From the NCBI GenBank assembly GCA_963715445.1, contig OY970240.1, positions 62,001 through 126,000 on the forward strand: DNA of 64,000 nt, read 5' to 3'. Below, one piece after another: positions 15,830 to 24,470 of this stretch; position 1 is the stretch's first letter; the number at the start of each line of letters is the position of its first letter. The stretch comes from JAAYBF01 sp963715445 (GTDB lineage: Bacteria > Actinomycetota > Thermoleophilia > Solirubrobacterales > Thermoleophilaceae). The notes beneath the pieces were generated by a model. The model made no database searches. It was not told the DNA's origin and worked only from the letters and a program-made list of their open reading frames with translations. The position numbers and the translations under genes are program-made.

Positions 15830-18322
15830 TCAGTCCTCGGCCAACGCTCCCACCGGAGCTGCGTCCTCTGCCTCTCCAAGTGCCGCGAGGACGCGTGGCA
15901 GGTCCGCTTCGGAGACCAGGACCTTGCGCGCCTTGGAGCCCTCGTAGCCTGAGATCACGCCGCGTCGCTCCAACATGTCGATGAGCCGCCCGGCGCGCGT
16001 GTAGCCAACCCTGAGGCGCCGCTGAAGCATGGATGTGGAGGCGGTGTCCATCTGCACGACGGTGCGGATCGCCTCCGGCAGCAGCTCGTCCTGGTCGGGG
16101 TCGTAGTCGCCCCGGGACTCCTCCTCTTCGGGTTCGATGGCCTCGAGCAGCTCCTCGTGGAGCTCGGGCTCGCCCTGGCGGCGCCAGTGCGCGGTCAGCT
16201 TCTCGATCTCGCCCTCGTCGATGAAGGCGCCCTGGATGCGGTTCAGCTTCGACCCGTTGCCCGGCTTGAAGAGCATGTCGCCCTTGCCGAGCAGGGACTC
16301 GGCTCCGTTCTGGTCGAGGATCACGCGGGAGTCCGTCTGCGAGGAGACGGCGAAGGCGATGCGGGCGGGCACGTTCGCCTTGATCATCCCGGTGATGATG
16401 TCGGCGCTCGGGCGCTGCGTGGCGAGCAGGAGGTGGATCCCGACGGCGCGGGACTTCTGCGCCAGCCTGATGATCGCGTCCTCCACCTCGCCCGGGGCGA
16501 TCATCATCAGGTCGGCGAGCTCGTCGATCACGCAGAGGACGTAGGGCAGCGGGCGCTCGCCGTTGCGAACGCGCATCCGGTTGAGCTCCTCCAGCTTGCG
16601 CGTGCGGGACTTGCTCATCAGCGAGTAGCGCTGCTCCATCTCGCCGATCAGGTTGTGCAGCACGTTGGCCGCGAGGCGGGGGCTCGTCACGACGGGAGTT
16701 AGGAGGTGCGGGATGTGCTCGTAGAGGTTCAGCTCCACCTGCTTGGGGTCCACGAGCACGAGGCGGACGTCGTTCGGCGATGAGCGCATCAGGATCGAGG
16801 CCAGCATCGCGTTGACCGCACCGGACTTGCCGGCGCCGGTCGTGCCGGCCACGAGCACGTGCGGCTGCTGCGCCAGATCGATGCCGATCGCCCGCCCGTC
16901 GATGTCCTTGCCGAGCCAGACCGCGAGCGGCGACCAGCCCTTCGGCGGATCCTGGGAGACGTCGCCGAGGTGGACCATGTGGCGAACGGTGTTGGGCACC
17001 TCGACGCCGACGGCGCGCTTGCCTGGGATCGGGGCGAGAATGCGGACGTCGTCCGCCGCGAGGGCGTAGGCGAGGTCGTCGCGCATGTTCGAGACCTTCG
17101 ACATCTTGATCCCGGGAGCCAGTCGCAGCTCGTAGCGGGTGACGTGAGGGCCGCTGACGCTGCCTACGACCTTCGCCTCGACGCCGAAGTGGCCGAGCGC
17201 CTCGACCAGCTGCGTGCCTACCTTGTCGATGGCGGCGGTGTCGGCCTTGCGCCCAGCCGGAGAGCGCTTGAGGAAGCTCTCGCTCGGAAGTACGTAGTCC
17301 ACGTCGTCGGCCTCGGTGACGCCCGAGGTGCGGCGGTTGCCCATCGGCGTGAGCGGAGCCTGAACCGGCTCGCCCTCGTGGGTAGGCGCAGCCTGCACTC
17401 CCTCCGGCTCGCCCTCGTCCTCTTCATCCTCCGCGCCCATGGGCTCCTCGAGCTCCGGCTCCGGGACCTCTTCGTCCTCTTCCCCGAACAGGTCTGGGAA
17501 GCGCTCCTCGGCATCGAGGGCGGGCGCCTCCACGTGGGTCGCGTGCACGACGGGCTCGACGCCGGGCGGCTCGGGCGGCAGGTCCATCGCCGGATCCGAG
17601 GGTCCCGGATCGCCGGATCCCTCGGCCGGGTCTTCACGAGGGACACGCGCGGCAGGAGTGCGGGGCCCGACCGCGCCGGAGAAGACGGAGGTCAGCTCGC
17701 CGGTGGAGCGCTTGACGGCACGGGTCGTGGTGGTCAGCGAGGAGCCCGTAACCCGCACCACCCCCGCGACGGAGGCGCCGGTGATCAGCAGCACTCCGGC
17801 CAGCACCAGGAAGGCGAACAGGATGTGCGAGCCGACCGTGGAGAACAGGCTGCTCGAGACCCAGAGCATGATCTCGCCGAGCGCCCCTCCCCGATCGGAG
17901 ACGTAGGACACGTCGAGCAGAGGCTCGTGATGCCAGGAGCCCGGCCCGAGGCCGAGCGAGCCGCCGGCCAGGCCGAGCGCGAGGCCGAGCGTCAGGCAGA
18001 TCCCGCCGGCGCGCAGGGGGCGGACAGAGGGCATGAGCGGCCCGAGGACGATCGCCGCAGCCGCCACGAGCAGGCCCAGGGGCGCGAGATAGGTCACCTC
18101 ACCGATCAGGAAGCGGAGGCTCTCCTCGGTCGCCTCGCCCACGCGGCCACCCGCCTGACCGCCGTAGATGACCACGGCGAGGAAGCAGCCGAAGGCGGCC
18201 ATTCCAAGGCCCAGGAAGTCGAGATGGCGCTGCTCCAGGTCGGTCAAGCGCAGGGTCGAACGCGCGCCCCGTTTCCGCGAGCGACTACGGGGCCGTTTGC
18301 GAGTGCTGCCATTGCGTGCCAT
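15830..18322 (-). CDS. ftsK: DNA translocase FtsK/SpoIIIE
   Basis: An 830-residue septal DNA pump. After a basic N-terminus come four or five transmembrane helices (about 35-215), a long Pro/Glu/Asp-rich linker (about 230-370), the alpha domain ('ALGHFGVEAKVVGSVSGPHVT' region), and the motor with Walker A 'VAGTTGAGKSGAVNA' and Walker B 'VLCVIDELADLMM'. The C-terminal winged-helix gamma domain ('MLQRRLRVGYTRAGRLIDML') recognises KOPS-type polar sequences. It probably heads the minus-strand run ending at recA/recX or beyond. It is divergent from the response regulator, with 55 bp between starts. The ATG at 18322 is preferred over in-frame starts further upstream, which would overlap the divergent promoter region. 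Confidence 0.95.
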   Translation of the reverse strand: MARNGSTRKRPRSRSRKRGARSTLRLTDLEQRHLDFLGLGMAAFGCFLAVVIYGGQAGGRVGEATEESLRFLIGEVTYLAPLGLLVAAAAIVLGPLMPSVRPLRAGGICLTLGLALGLAGGSLGLGPGSWHHEPLLDVSYVSDRGGALGEIMLWVSSSLFSTVGSHILFAFLVLAGVLLITGASVAGVVRVTGSSLTTTTRAVKRSTGELTSVFSGAVGPRTPAARVPREDPAEGSGDPGPSDPAMDLPPEPPGVEPVVHATHVEAPALDAEERFPDLFGEEDEEVPEPELEEPMGAEDEEDEGEPEGVQAAPTHEGEPVQAPLTPMGNRRTSGVTEADDVDYVLPSESFLKRSPAGRKADTAAIDKVGTQLVEALGHFGVEAKVVGSVSGPHVTRYELRLAPGIKMSKVSNMRDDLAYALAADDVRILAPIPGKRAVGVEVPNTVRHMVHLGDVSQDPPKGWSPLAVWLGKDIDGRAIGIDLAQQPHVLVAGTTGAGKSGAVNAMLASILMRSSPNDVRLVLVDPKQVELNLYEHIPHLLTPVVTSPRLAANVLHNLIGEMEQRYSLMSKSRTRKLEELNRMRVRNGERPLPYVLCVIDELADLMMIAPGEVEDAIIRLAQKSRAVGIHLLLATQRPSADIITGMIKANVPARIAFAVSSQTDSRVILDQNGAESLLGKGDMLFKPGNGSKLNRIQGAFIDEGEIEKLTAHWRRQGEPELHEELLEAIEPEEEESRGDYDPDQDELLPEAIRTVVQMDTASTSMLQRRLRVGYTRAGRLIDMLERRGVISGYEGSKARKVLVSEADLPRVLAALGEAEDAAPVGALAED

Positions 18323-18377
18323 GACCGTTCCCGTTCCTTCGACGGACATCGGCCTCTCCCTCCCTACCATCAGGGGC

Positions 18378-19058
18378 ATGGAAGGCTCCGCGAGAGTGCT
18401 GATCGTCGAGGACGATCGCGACATCGCCGACGTTCTGCGCCGCTCGCTCGACCTCGACGGCTACGAGGTGCGGCTCGCGGCCGACGGCGAGGAGGCGCTG
18501 GCCGAGGCCGCAGTGTTCGAGCCGGACGCCGTGGTGCTGGACCTCGGGCTGCCGAAGATCGATGGAGTGGAGGTCTGCCGTCACCTGCGCGAGGCGAGCG
18601 ACGTCCCGATCCTGATGCTCACGGCGCGCGACGGCTTGGACGACCGCGTCACCGGCCTCGACTCGGGCGCGGACGACTACCTCGTCAAGCCGTTCGAGCG
18701 CAAGGAGCTGCTGGCCCGCCTCCGGGCTCTGCTGCGTCGCCGGCCGCCGCGAGGCACGGCGTCCCTCGTGGCCGGAGATCTCCGCCTGAACCCCGCCACC
18801 CGCGAGGTGCTGCGGGGCGATCGTGCGGTGGATCTCACCAGCCGCGAGTTCGAGCTGCTCGAGTACCTGATGCGCAACGAGCGTCTGGTGGTGTCGCGCC
18901 GGAGGCTGCTCGATGAGGTGTGGGACTACCACCCCTACGCCGAGACCAACACCGTCGACGTGTTCATCTCGAATCTCCGCCGCAAGCTCGAGGCGGGCGA
19001 CGAGGCCCGGATCCTGCACACCGTGCGCGGGTCGGGCTACGTCTTGAGGACGGATTGA
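18378..19058 (+). CDS. OmpR/PhoB-family response regulator
   Basis: A 226-residue two-component response regulator. The receiver domain has acidic 'VEDDRD', the phospho-acceptor Asp55 in 'VVLDLGLPKIDG', the conserved Thr in 'ILMLTARD' and Lys in 'YLVKPFERKEL'. The C-terminal winged-helix effector domain has 'LTSREFELLEYLM' and 'TVDVFISNLRRKLE...IHTVRGSGYVL'-type ends, here 'LHTVRGSGYVLRTD'. Its stop overlaps the kinase's TTG start (TTGA), so the pair is translationally coupled. The target genes are unknown; the coupled third gene is one candidate. Confidence 0.95.
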   Translation: MEGSARVLIVEDDRDIADVLRRSLDLDGYEVRLAADGEEALAEAAVFEPDAVVLDLGLPKIDGVEVCRHLREASDVPILMLTARDGLDDRVTGLDSGADDYLVKPFERKELLARLRALLRRRPPRGTASLVAGDLRLNPATREVLRGDRAVDLTSREFELLEYLMRNERLVVSRRRLLDEVWDYHPYAETNTVDVFISNLRRKLEAGDEARILHTVRGSGYVLRTD

Positions 19059-20647
19059 GGACCTTCCCCAAAGCCGTCGGAGGGCGCGCGTTCGCGGCGG
19101 TCCGGTGGGCCCGCCTGCGCCTGCCGATCCGCTGGAAGCTGGCCACGGTCTCCGCGGCGCTCACGTTCGCCATTCTGCTCCTCTTCGCGCTGGTGGTGGG
19201 AATCGTCACCGAGGACAAGCTCCGCTCTAGCGCGGACTCCGAGCTGCGCGCCACGGCCGCCGACTTCCAGAGCCAGTTCCAGCGGCTTCGCATCGAGACC
19301 GACCCGCTCACCGGTCAGCGCAGGGCCTTCTTCGAGAACGGCGACCAGCTGTTCGAGGCTGCCGCGGCCGGAGGCACCGTGATCCGGATCGTCGACGAGG
19401 CGGGGAACGAGCTCTCCGGCTCCCGCAACGCCCCGGACCTCGGACGGCCGATCGAGGGCGCCGCCCGCGACGTCGGCGACTACCGCGTTCTAGTCAGGCC
19501 TCTCTACGCCAGGTCCCTCGACAGCGCAGCCCAGCTCTCGATCGGGCCGATACCGACCGACCAAGCGCTCGCGTACTTCCAGTATGCGAAGCCGCGGGAG
19601 AACCTCGAGTCCACCGTCGACCGACTCCGTCTCTTCCTGCTGATCGGCGTGCTCGTGGGCACCGGCTTCGCGTTCATCGCCGGCTTCGCCGTCGCGAGGC
19701 GCGCGATGCGCCCGATCTCCGACCTGACCAAGGCCGCTCGGGAGGTCGCCAGGACCCGCGATCCCGCCCGCTCTCCCCTCCCGCGCCCGGCCGCCGACGA
19801 CGAGGTCGCGGAGCTCGCCGTGACGCTCAGCGAGATGCTCCGAGAGCTGGACGCGGCACGCGGGGAGACGGAGGCCGCTCTGGAACGTCAGCGCGAGTTC
19901 GTGGCCGACGCCTCGCACGAGCTGCGCACGCCGCTGACGAGCATCCTTGCCAACCTCGAGCTGCTCGAGGAGCAGCTCGGCAGCGGCGGGACCGCCGAGA
20001 ACCGAGCAGCCACTGAGATGGCGAGCTCCGCCCTGCGATCGTCCCAGCGGATGCGGCGCCTCGTGGGCGATCTCCTGCTCCTCGCGCGTGCAGACGCGGG
20101 CCAGCGCACCTCCAAGCAGCCGGTCGACCTGGCCGAGGTGGTGCGCGAAGCGGCTGCGGAGGCCTCGGCGATCGCGGCCGAGCACCCGCTCACGATCGAC
20201 GTGCCTCCCGAGACGGCGCCGGCGATCGTCGACGGCTCGCGCGACGACCTGCACCGCCTCACGCTCAACCTGGTCGAGAACGCTCTCCTGCACACCCCGC
20301 GCGGCACCCCGGTGGTCGTGTCGGTGCGCCGGGATGGAGATCGGATCGTCCTCGAGGTCGCCGATCGCGGCGCCGGCATCCCTCCCGACCGGCGCGACCA
20401 CGTCTTCGAGCGGTTCGCCCGCGACGGCGGCGACGGTGCGGCCGTCGGCGGCAGCGGGCTCGGCCTGGCGATCGTGCGAGCGGTCGCGGAGGCCCACGGA
20501 GGCACGGTCCGCATCCGTGACGCCGAGGGCGGCGGCGCTATCTTCGAGGTCTCGCTGCCGCCGGCAGCGATCCGATCGCCCGACATTCGTGTTCCCACAT
20601 CGGAGCACGTCACGGCAAACGACCCAAAGGGAGCAACGCACACGTGA
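19055..20647 (+). CDS. Membrane sensor histidine kinase
   Basis: A 530-residue HAMP-containing kinase. Transmembrane helix 1 is at about 30-52, followed by an extracytoplasmic sensor of about 140 residues, helix 2 at about 192-215, HAMP ('RRAMRPISDLTKAAREVA'), HisKA with His288 in 'DASHELRTPLTS', and HATPase_c with N-box 'NLVENALLHTP', G1 'DRGAGIPPDRR' and G2 'GGSGLGLAIV'. TTG at 19055 is chosen because it overlaps the regulator's stop and has GAGG upstream; no ATG or GTG fits before the first helix. The stop overlaps the next gene's GTG (GTGA). The stimulus is unknown. Confidence 0.92.
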   Translation: MRTFPKAVGGRAFAAVRWARLRLPIRWKLATVSAALTFAILLLFALVVGIVTEDKLRSSADSELRATAADFQSQFQRLRIETDPLTGQRRAFFENGDQLFEAAAAGGTVIRIVDEAGNELSGSRNAPDLGRPIEGAARDVGDYRVLVRPLYARSLDSAAQLSIGPIPTDQALAYFQYAKPRENLESTVDRLRLFLLIGVLVGTGFAFIAGFAVARRAMRPISDLTKAAREVARTRDPARSPLPRPAADDEVAELAVTLSEMLRELDAARGETEAALERQREFVADASHELRTPLTSILANLELLEEQLGSGGTAENRAATEMASSALRSSQRMRRLVGDLLLLARADAGQRTSKQPVDLAEVVREAAAEASAIAAEHPLTIDVPPETAPAIVDGSRDDLHRLTLNLVENALLHTPRGTPVVVSVRRDGDRIVLEVADRGAGIPPDRRDHVFERFARDGGDGAAVGGSGLGLAIVRAVAEAHGGTVRIRDAEGGGAIFEVSLPPAAIRSPDIRVPTSEHVTANDPKGATHT

Positions 20648-21324
20648 AGCGCATCCTCCGCCGCCCCACTCCGGCCACAGTCATCGCCTGCATCGCGCTC
20701 TTCGCGTCCCTCGGCGGTGTCTCCTACGGCGTCGCCACCGGCTTCATCGACAGCCGGGAGATCAAGGACAACGACATCCGCTCCCAGGACGTCCGCGACA
20801 ACGCGCTGCGCACCCAGGACCTGCGCAACAACGACGTCCGCGGTGTCGACATCCGCAACTCCACGATCCGCGGCCGCGACGTCGCGCTCGACACGCTGAC
20901 CGACAAGGACATCGTCGAGTCGAAGCTCGCGAAGGTGCCCGCGGCCGCTCTGGCTGACAACGCCGCCAAGCTCGCGGGCAAAGACCCGAGCGCCTACGCC
21001 CCCGCCCAGGCCGAGGCGGTCCGCCTCGTCGGCGCGTCCGGGCAGCCTCCGTTCGAGACCCCCTTCACGGCGCGGGGCGGGGATTTCTTGGCCCCCGGGT
21101 TCTGGAAGGACCCGTTTGGCACCGTGCATCTCCAGGGTTCCGCCACGAACGGCCCGCTGGCCATGAGCACCATCTTCACCCTGCCCGTCGGCTACAGGCC
21201 CGCCGGGACCGCCGAGTTCCAGGCTCCCGGCTCGTTGGTCACAATCGATGCCGCCGGCGCGGTTCAGATCGACACCGGCGCCGCCGCGCTCGACGGCATC
21301 ACCTTCCGCGCCGCCGGCCCCTAG
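20644..21324 (+). CDS. Exported protein with pentapeptide-like repeats, coupled to the sensor kinase
   Basis: A 226-residue protein of unknown function. A basic N-terminus and hydrophobic segment (about 9-30, 'PATVIACIALFASLGGVSYG') form a signal or anchor of a style I associate with Thermoleophilia secreted proteins. Residues about 37-85 are ten tandem five-residue units (for example RSQDV, RDNAL, RTQDL, RNNDV, RGVDI, RNSTI, RGRDV) with a hydrophobic residue every fifth position, the pattern of a pentapeptide-repeat right-handed helix. The C-terminal ~130 residues look like a small beta-rich domain. The GTG start overlaps the kinase stop (GTGA), so it belongs to the regulator-kinase operon and may be a signal input or accessory protein. 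Confidence 0.85.
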   Translation: MKRILRRPTPATVIACIALFASLGGVSYGVATGFIDSREIKDNDIRSQDVRDNALRTQDLRNNDVRGVDIRNSTIRGRDVALDTLTDKDIVESKLAKVPAAALADNAAKLAGKDPSAYAPAQAEAVRLVGASGQPPFETPFTARGGDFLAPGFWKDPFGTVHLQGSATNGPLAMSTIFTLPVGYRPAGTAEFQAPGSLVTIDAAGAVQIDTGAAALDGITFRAAGP

Positions 21325-21333
21325 TCGCTGGGA

Positions 21334-22995
21334 TCAGACCTCTACGACGACGGGGAGGATCATGGGGCGCCGCTTGAGGCGCTTGTAGACGAACTCGGCG
21401 ATGTCGTCGTGCAGGTGCTTCTGGATCACTGAGACCTCGCGCAGCCCCTCTTTGGCGGTGGCCGCCAGCGAGTTGTTGACGGCGGCGCGCAGATCGTCGA
21501 GCAGGCCGTCGGTGTCGTCCACGAAGGGCACGCCGCGGAAGATGATCTCCGGCGGCGCCACGGACAGCCCGTCGTCCTCGGCGACGGTGGCGACCACGAT
21601 GAAGATGCCGTCCGCGGACAGCATCCTGCGGTCGCGCATCGCGACGTCCTCGACGTCGCCGATCTCCATCCCGTCGACGAAGACGAGGCCCGACTGCTCG
21701 TGCGACCCGAAGGAGGCGCCGGAAGCGTCGATCTCGAGCGGCAGCCCGTTCTCGCCGCGGAAGATCGCGTCGGGGGCGATGCCAACCGCCTCGGCGAGCT
21801 CGCCGTGGAGGCGGATCCGCTTGAAGTCTCCGTGGGACGGCAGCACGTAGCGCGGATTGGTCAAGTTGAGCATCAGCTTGATCTCCTCCGCATAGCCGTG
21901 TCCGGACGCGTGGATCGGCGCGTCGCGCGCCGTCAGCACGTCCGCCCCCAGGCGGTAGATCCGGTCGATGGTCTCGTTGACGGCTCTCTCGTTGCCCGGG
22001 ATCGGCGTCGCCGAGAAGATCACGGTGTCGCCTGCGTGAAGGTCGACGTGCCGGTGGTCTCCGGCAGCCATGCGCCGCAGCGCCGAGAGCGGCTCGCCCT
22101 GGCTGCCCGTGGACACGACCACAAGCTTGTGATCCGGGTAGTCCTCGATGTCGCGCGGCTCGACGAGGATGCCGTCGGGCACCTCGATGTGACCGAGCTG
22201 GCGCCCGATGTTCACGTTCTTGCGCATCGAGCGGCCGAGCAGCACGACCTTGCGGCCGAGCGTGGCCGCCGCGTCGATCACCTGCTGCACGCGGTGGATG
22301 TTGGAGGCGAAGCAGGTCACCACGATGCGGCCGTCGCAGCGCGCAAAGGTCTCCTCGAGGCGCGGCCCCACCAGGGACTCGGACAGCGACCAGCCCGGGC
22401 GGTCGGCGTTCGTCGAGTCGCCGCAGAGCAGCAGGATGCCCTCCCGGCCCAGCTCGGCGAGCCGCGCGATGTCGGCCGGGATGCCGTCCACCGGCGTCTG
22501 GTCGAACTTGTAGTCGCCGGTCACCAGCGTCACGCCGAGCTCACAGGTCAGCGCGTAGGCGAACATGTCGGGGATCGAGTGGGCGAGCTTGATCGGCTCG
22601 ATGTCGAACGGCCCGGCCTGGATCTCGTCCCCCGGCAGGACGCTCTCGAGCCGCACGTCCTTGATCTTGTGCTCGTCGAGCTTCGAGCGGACCATCGCCA
22701 CGGTCAGGGGACCGCCGTAGATCGGCGGAGCCTGCTCGAGCTCTCGCAGCACGAACGGCAGCGCGCCGACGTGATCCTCGTGCCCGTGCGTCAGCACGAT
22801 CGCCTCGATGTCGTCCGCCCGCTCGCGCAGGTAGGTGAAGTCCGGCAGCACGAGGTCCACCCCGAGCTGCTCGGGCGTCGGGAAGCGCAGGCCCATGTCG
22901 ACCACGACGATGCGGCCCTCGTACTCGACGACCATCATGTTCTTGCCGATCTCGCCGAACCCGCCGAGCGGCATCACCCTCAGTTTTCCGCTCAA
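21334..22995 (-). CDS. rnj: Ribonuclease J
   Basis: A 553-residue metallo-beta-lactamase/beta-CASP RNase with 5'-3' exo- and endonuclease activity in mRNA turnover and rRNA processing. It has 'LTHGHEDHVGALPFVL' (motif II), 'DYKFDQTP', beta-CASP 'TCFASNIHRVQQ', 'VVSTGSQGEPLSALRRMA' and the C-terminal 'PIHASGHGYAEEIKLML'. TTG at 22995 is chosen because it gives the family N-terminus 'SGKLRVMPLGGFGEIGKN'; ATG at 22974 would cut the first strand. The gene lies 7 nt after dapA, a conserved actinobacterial pair. Confidence 0.95.
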   Translation of the reverse strand: MSGKLRVMPLGGFGEIGKNMMVVEYEGRIVVVDMGLRFPTPEQLGVDLVLPDFTYLRERADDIEAIVLTHGHEDHVGALPFVLRELEQAPPIYGGPLTVAMVRSKLDEHKIKDVRLESVLPGDEIQAGPFDIEPIKLAHSIPDMFAYALTCELGVTLVTGDYKFDQTPVDGIPADIARLAELGREGILLLCGDSTNADRPGWSLSESLVGPRLEETFARCDGRIVVTCFASNIHRVQQVIDAAATLGRKVVLLGRSMRKNVNIGRQLGHIEVPDGILVEPRDIEDYPDHKLVVVSTGSQGEPLSALRRMAAGDHRHVDLHAGDTVIFSATPIPGNERAVNETIDRIYRLGADVLTARDAPIHASGHGYAEEIKLMLNLTNPRYVLPSHGDFKRIRLHGELAEAVGIAPDAIFRGENGLPLEIDASGASFGSHEQSGLVFVDGMEIGDVEDVAMRDRRMLSADGIFIVVATVAEDDGLSVAPPEIIFRGVPFVDDTDGLLDDLRAAVNNSLAATAKEGLREVSVIQKHLHDDIAEFVYKRLKRRPMILPVVVEV

Positions 22996-23002
22996 GGGAT
23001 TC

Positions 23003-23851
23003 TCAGACCCTCTCGAGGAGGCCGCTGGCATCAAGCGCGGAGCGAATCTCGGCGCGCTCTTGGGCCGAGGCCTCGACCAACGGCAGCCGCAGCCCGCCGA
23101 CCTCGTAGCCGAGCAGCGCAAGGGCGGTCTTGATCGGGATCGGGTTCGTGGTCACCGACAGCGCGTCGAACAGCGGGCGCAGCTTCGAGTGGATCTCCGC
23201 GCGCGCCTCCGGCTCGTCGATCATCCGCCGCATCTCGCGGCCGACGAGGTGCGAGGCCACGAGGATCCCTCCGGTTCCACCCATTGCGAGCACGTCGGCG
23301 AGCATGTCATCGTTGCCGGCCAGCAGGTCGAGCCCCTCGACGGGAGCGCAGTTCTCCGCCCGCGACTGCTTGACCGCGACCACGGTGGGAATCTCGGCGA
23401 GCTCGCGCAGCAGGTCGTTGGAGATGTCGACGATCGTCCGCGTGGGGACGTTGTAGACGACGACGGGAAGGTCGGTGGCCCCTGCGACGGCGCGGAAGTG
23501 CTCGGCAACCCCGCGGCGGTTCGGGTTGTTGTAGTAGGGCGTGACCACGAGCGCTCCGTCCACGCCCGCCCCTGCTGCGCGCTCGGTGAGCTCGACGGTG
23601 TGGCGGGTGTCGTTCGACCCGCTGCCGGCGATGATCGTGGCGTCGCCGGAGACCTCGACGGCGATCTCCCACAGGCGGACCTTCTCGTCGTCGTCCAGGG
23701 TCGGGCCCTCGCCGGTGGTGCCCGCCACGACCAGGCCGTCCGAGCCGCTGTCGAGAAGCTGACGCATGAGTCGCGCCGCGGCGCCCTCGTCGAGCACGCC
23801 GTTCGCATCGAACGGCGTGACCATGGCGGTGAGAATCCCTCCGAAAGTCAC
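23003..23851 (-). CDS. dapA: 4-hydroxy-tetrahydrodipicolinate synthase
   Basis: A 282-residue DapA, which condenses pyruvate and aspartate semialdehyde as the first committed step to diaminopimelate and lysine. The TIM barrel shows 'AMVTPFDANG', the 'GTTGEGPTL' loop, the catalytic tyrosine in 'VVYNVPTRT' and the Schiff-base lysine in 'VVAVKQSR'. The start is a GTG at 23851. It is followed directly by rnj. The window's dapB lies on the same strand, beyond the intervening plus-strand DUF3052-like gene. Confidence 0.95.
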   Translation of the reverse strand: MTFGGILTAMVTPFDANGVLDEGAAARLMRQLLDSGSDGLVVAGTTGEGPTLDDDEKVRLWEIAVEVSGDATIIAGSGSNDTRHTVELTERAAGAGVDGALVVTPYYNNPNRRGVAEHFRAVAGATDLPVVVYNVPTRTIVDISNDLLRELAEIPTVVAVKQSRAENCAPVEGLDLLAGNDDMLADVLAMGGTGGILVASHLVGREMRRMIDEPEARAEIHSKLRPLFDALSVTTNPIPIKTALALLGYEVGGLRLPLVEASAQERAEIRSALDASGLLERV

Positions 23852-23945
23852 TGCTCAGCACCTTACCGATCCCAGTGCCCGGCGGCACCAAGGTTGCAAG
23901 CGCACCGAGACATCAGGCCCGGCTGACACAATCAGGGGCTGAACT

Positions 23946-24386
23946 ATGCCTGAACGTGACTACAGCCACCGCAGCACCGCCCAGAAGCTCGGCGTCCAAC
24001 CCGGTCAGAGGGTCGAGGTCATCGGCGACGTCGGCCCCGGCCTGCGCAACGACCTCAAGGATGCGCTGGGACGAGGCCTCGTCCGCTCCGGCGATCTCGA
24101 CGGGGCGATCGTCCTCGTGGACGACCTCGACGACGCCAAAGAGACGCTGGTGCGCTACCGCGCCCGGCTCAAGGAGGCCGGCTACCTCTGGCTGATCACC
24201 CGCAAGCGCGGGCACGAGCGCTACCTCAACCAGATGCTGATCGTCCCCCACGCCAAGCGCGTCGGAATGATCGACAACAAGACCTGCTCGGTCGATGACG
24301 AGCGCTCAGGCATTCGCTTCGTGATTCCCCGCGCGCTGCGCAAGGGCAGCGACGAGGGCGAGTCCGAGTCGGTCGCCGCGGCCTAG
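23946..24386 (+). CDS. DUF3052-like actinobacterial protein
   Basis: A 146-residue soluble protein of unknown function. It opens with 'STAQKLGVQPGQRVEVIGDV', continues with 'LDGAIVLVDDLDDAKETLVR' and 'GYLWLITRKRGHER', and ends with 'IDNKTCSVDDERSGIRFVI' and an acidic tail. The start-to-end pattern resembles the DUF3052 family of actinobacteria; I am moderately sure of that family and claim no function. It stands alone on the plus strand, divergent from dapA and convergent with dapB. Its stop region is followed by a 16-bp direct repeat of its own last codons. Confidence 0.75.
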   Translation: MPERDYSHRSTAQKLGVQPGQRVEVIGDVGPGLRNDLKDALGRGLVRSGDLDGAIVLVDDLDDAKETLVRYRARLKEAGYLWLITRKRGHERYLNQMLIVPHAKRVGMIDNKTCSVDDERSGIRFVIPRALRKGSDEGESESVAAA

Positions 24387-24413
24387 CAGCCCGGACCGTC
24401 GCCGCGGCCTAGC
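24372..24413. repeat. Two-copy direct repeat over the end of the DUF3052-like gene
   Basis: The 16-bp sequence GTCGCCGCGGCCTAGC occurs at 24372-24387 (last codons and stop of the plus-strand gene) and again at 24398-24413, a 26-bp period. It looks like a small local duplication in the convergent gap before dapB's end. The GGCCTAGCGGCC just after can form a short palindrome, but there is no T-run. Confidence 0.55.
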
Positions 24414-24470
24414 GGCCTGGGCGATCGCCATGTCCAGCGCCCCAGCGGCTCCGGGGCACGCGGTGCGCGT

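Noticed and set aside
16859..18916. 685-codon plus-strand frame opposite ftsK
   Set aside because: Shadow of ftsK running into the response regulator in another frame; composition is non-protein-like.
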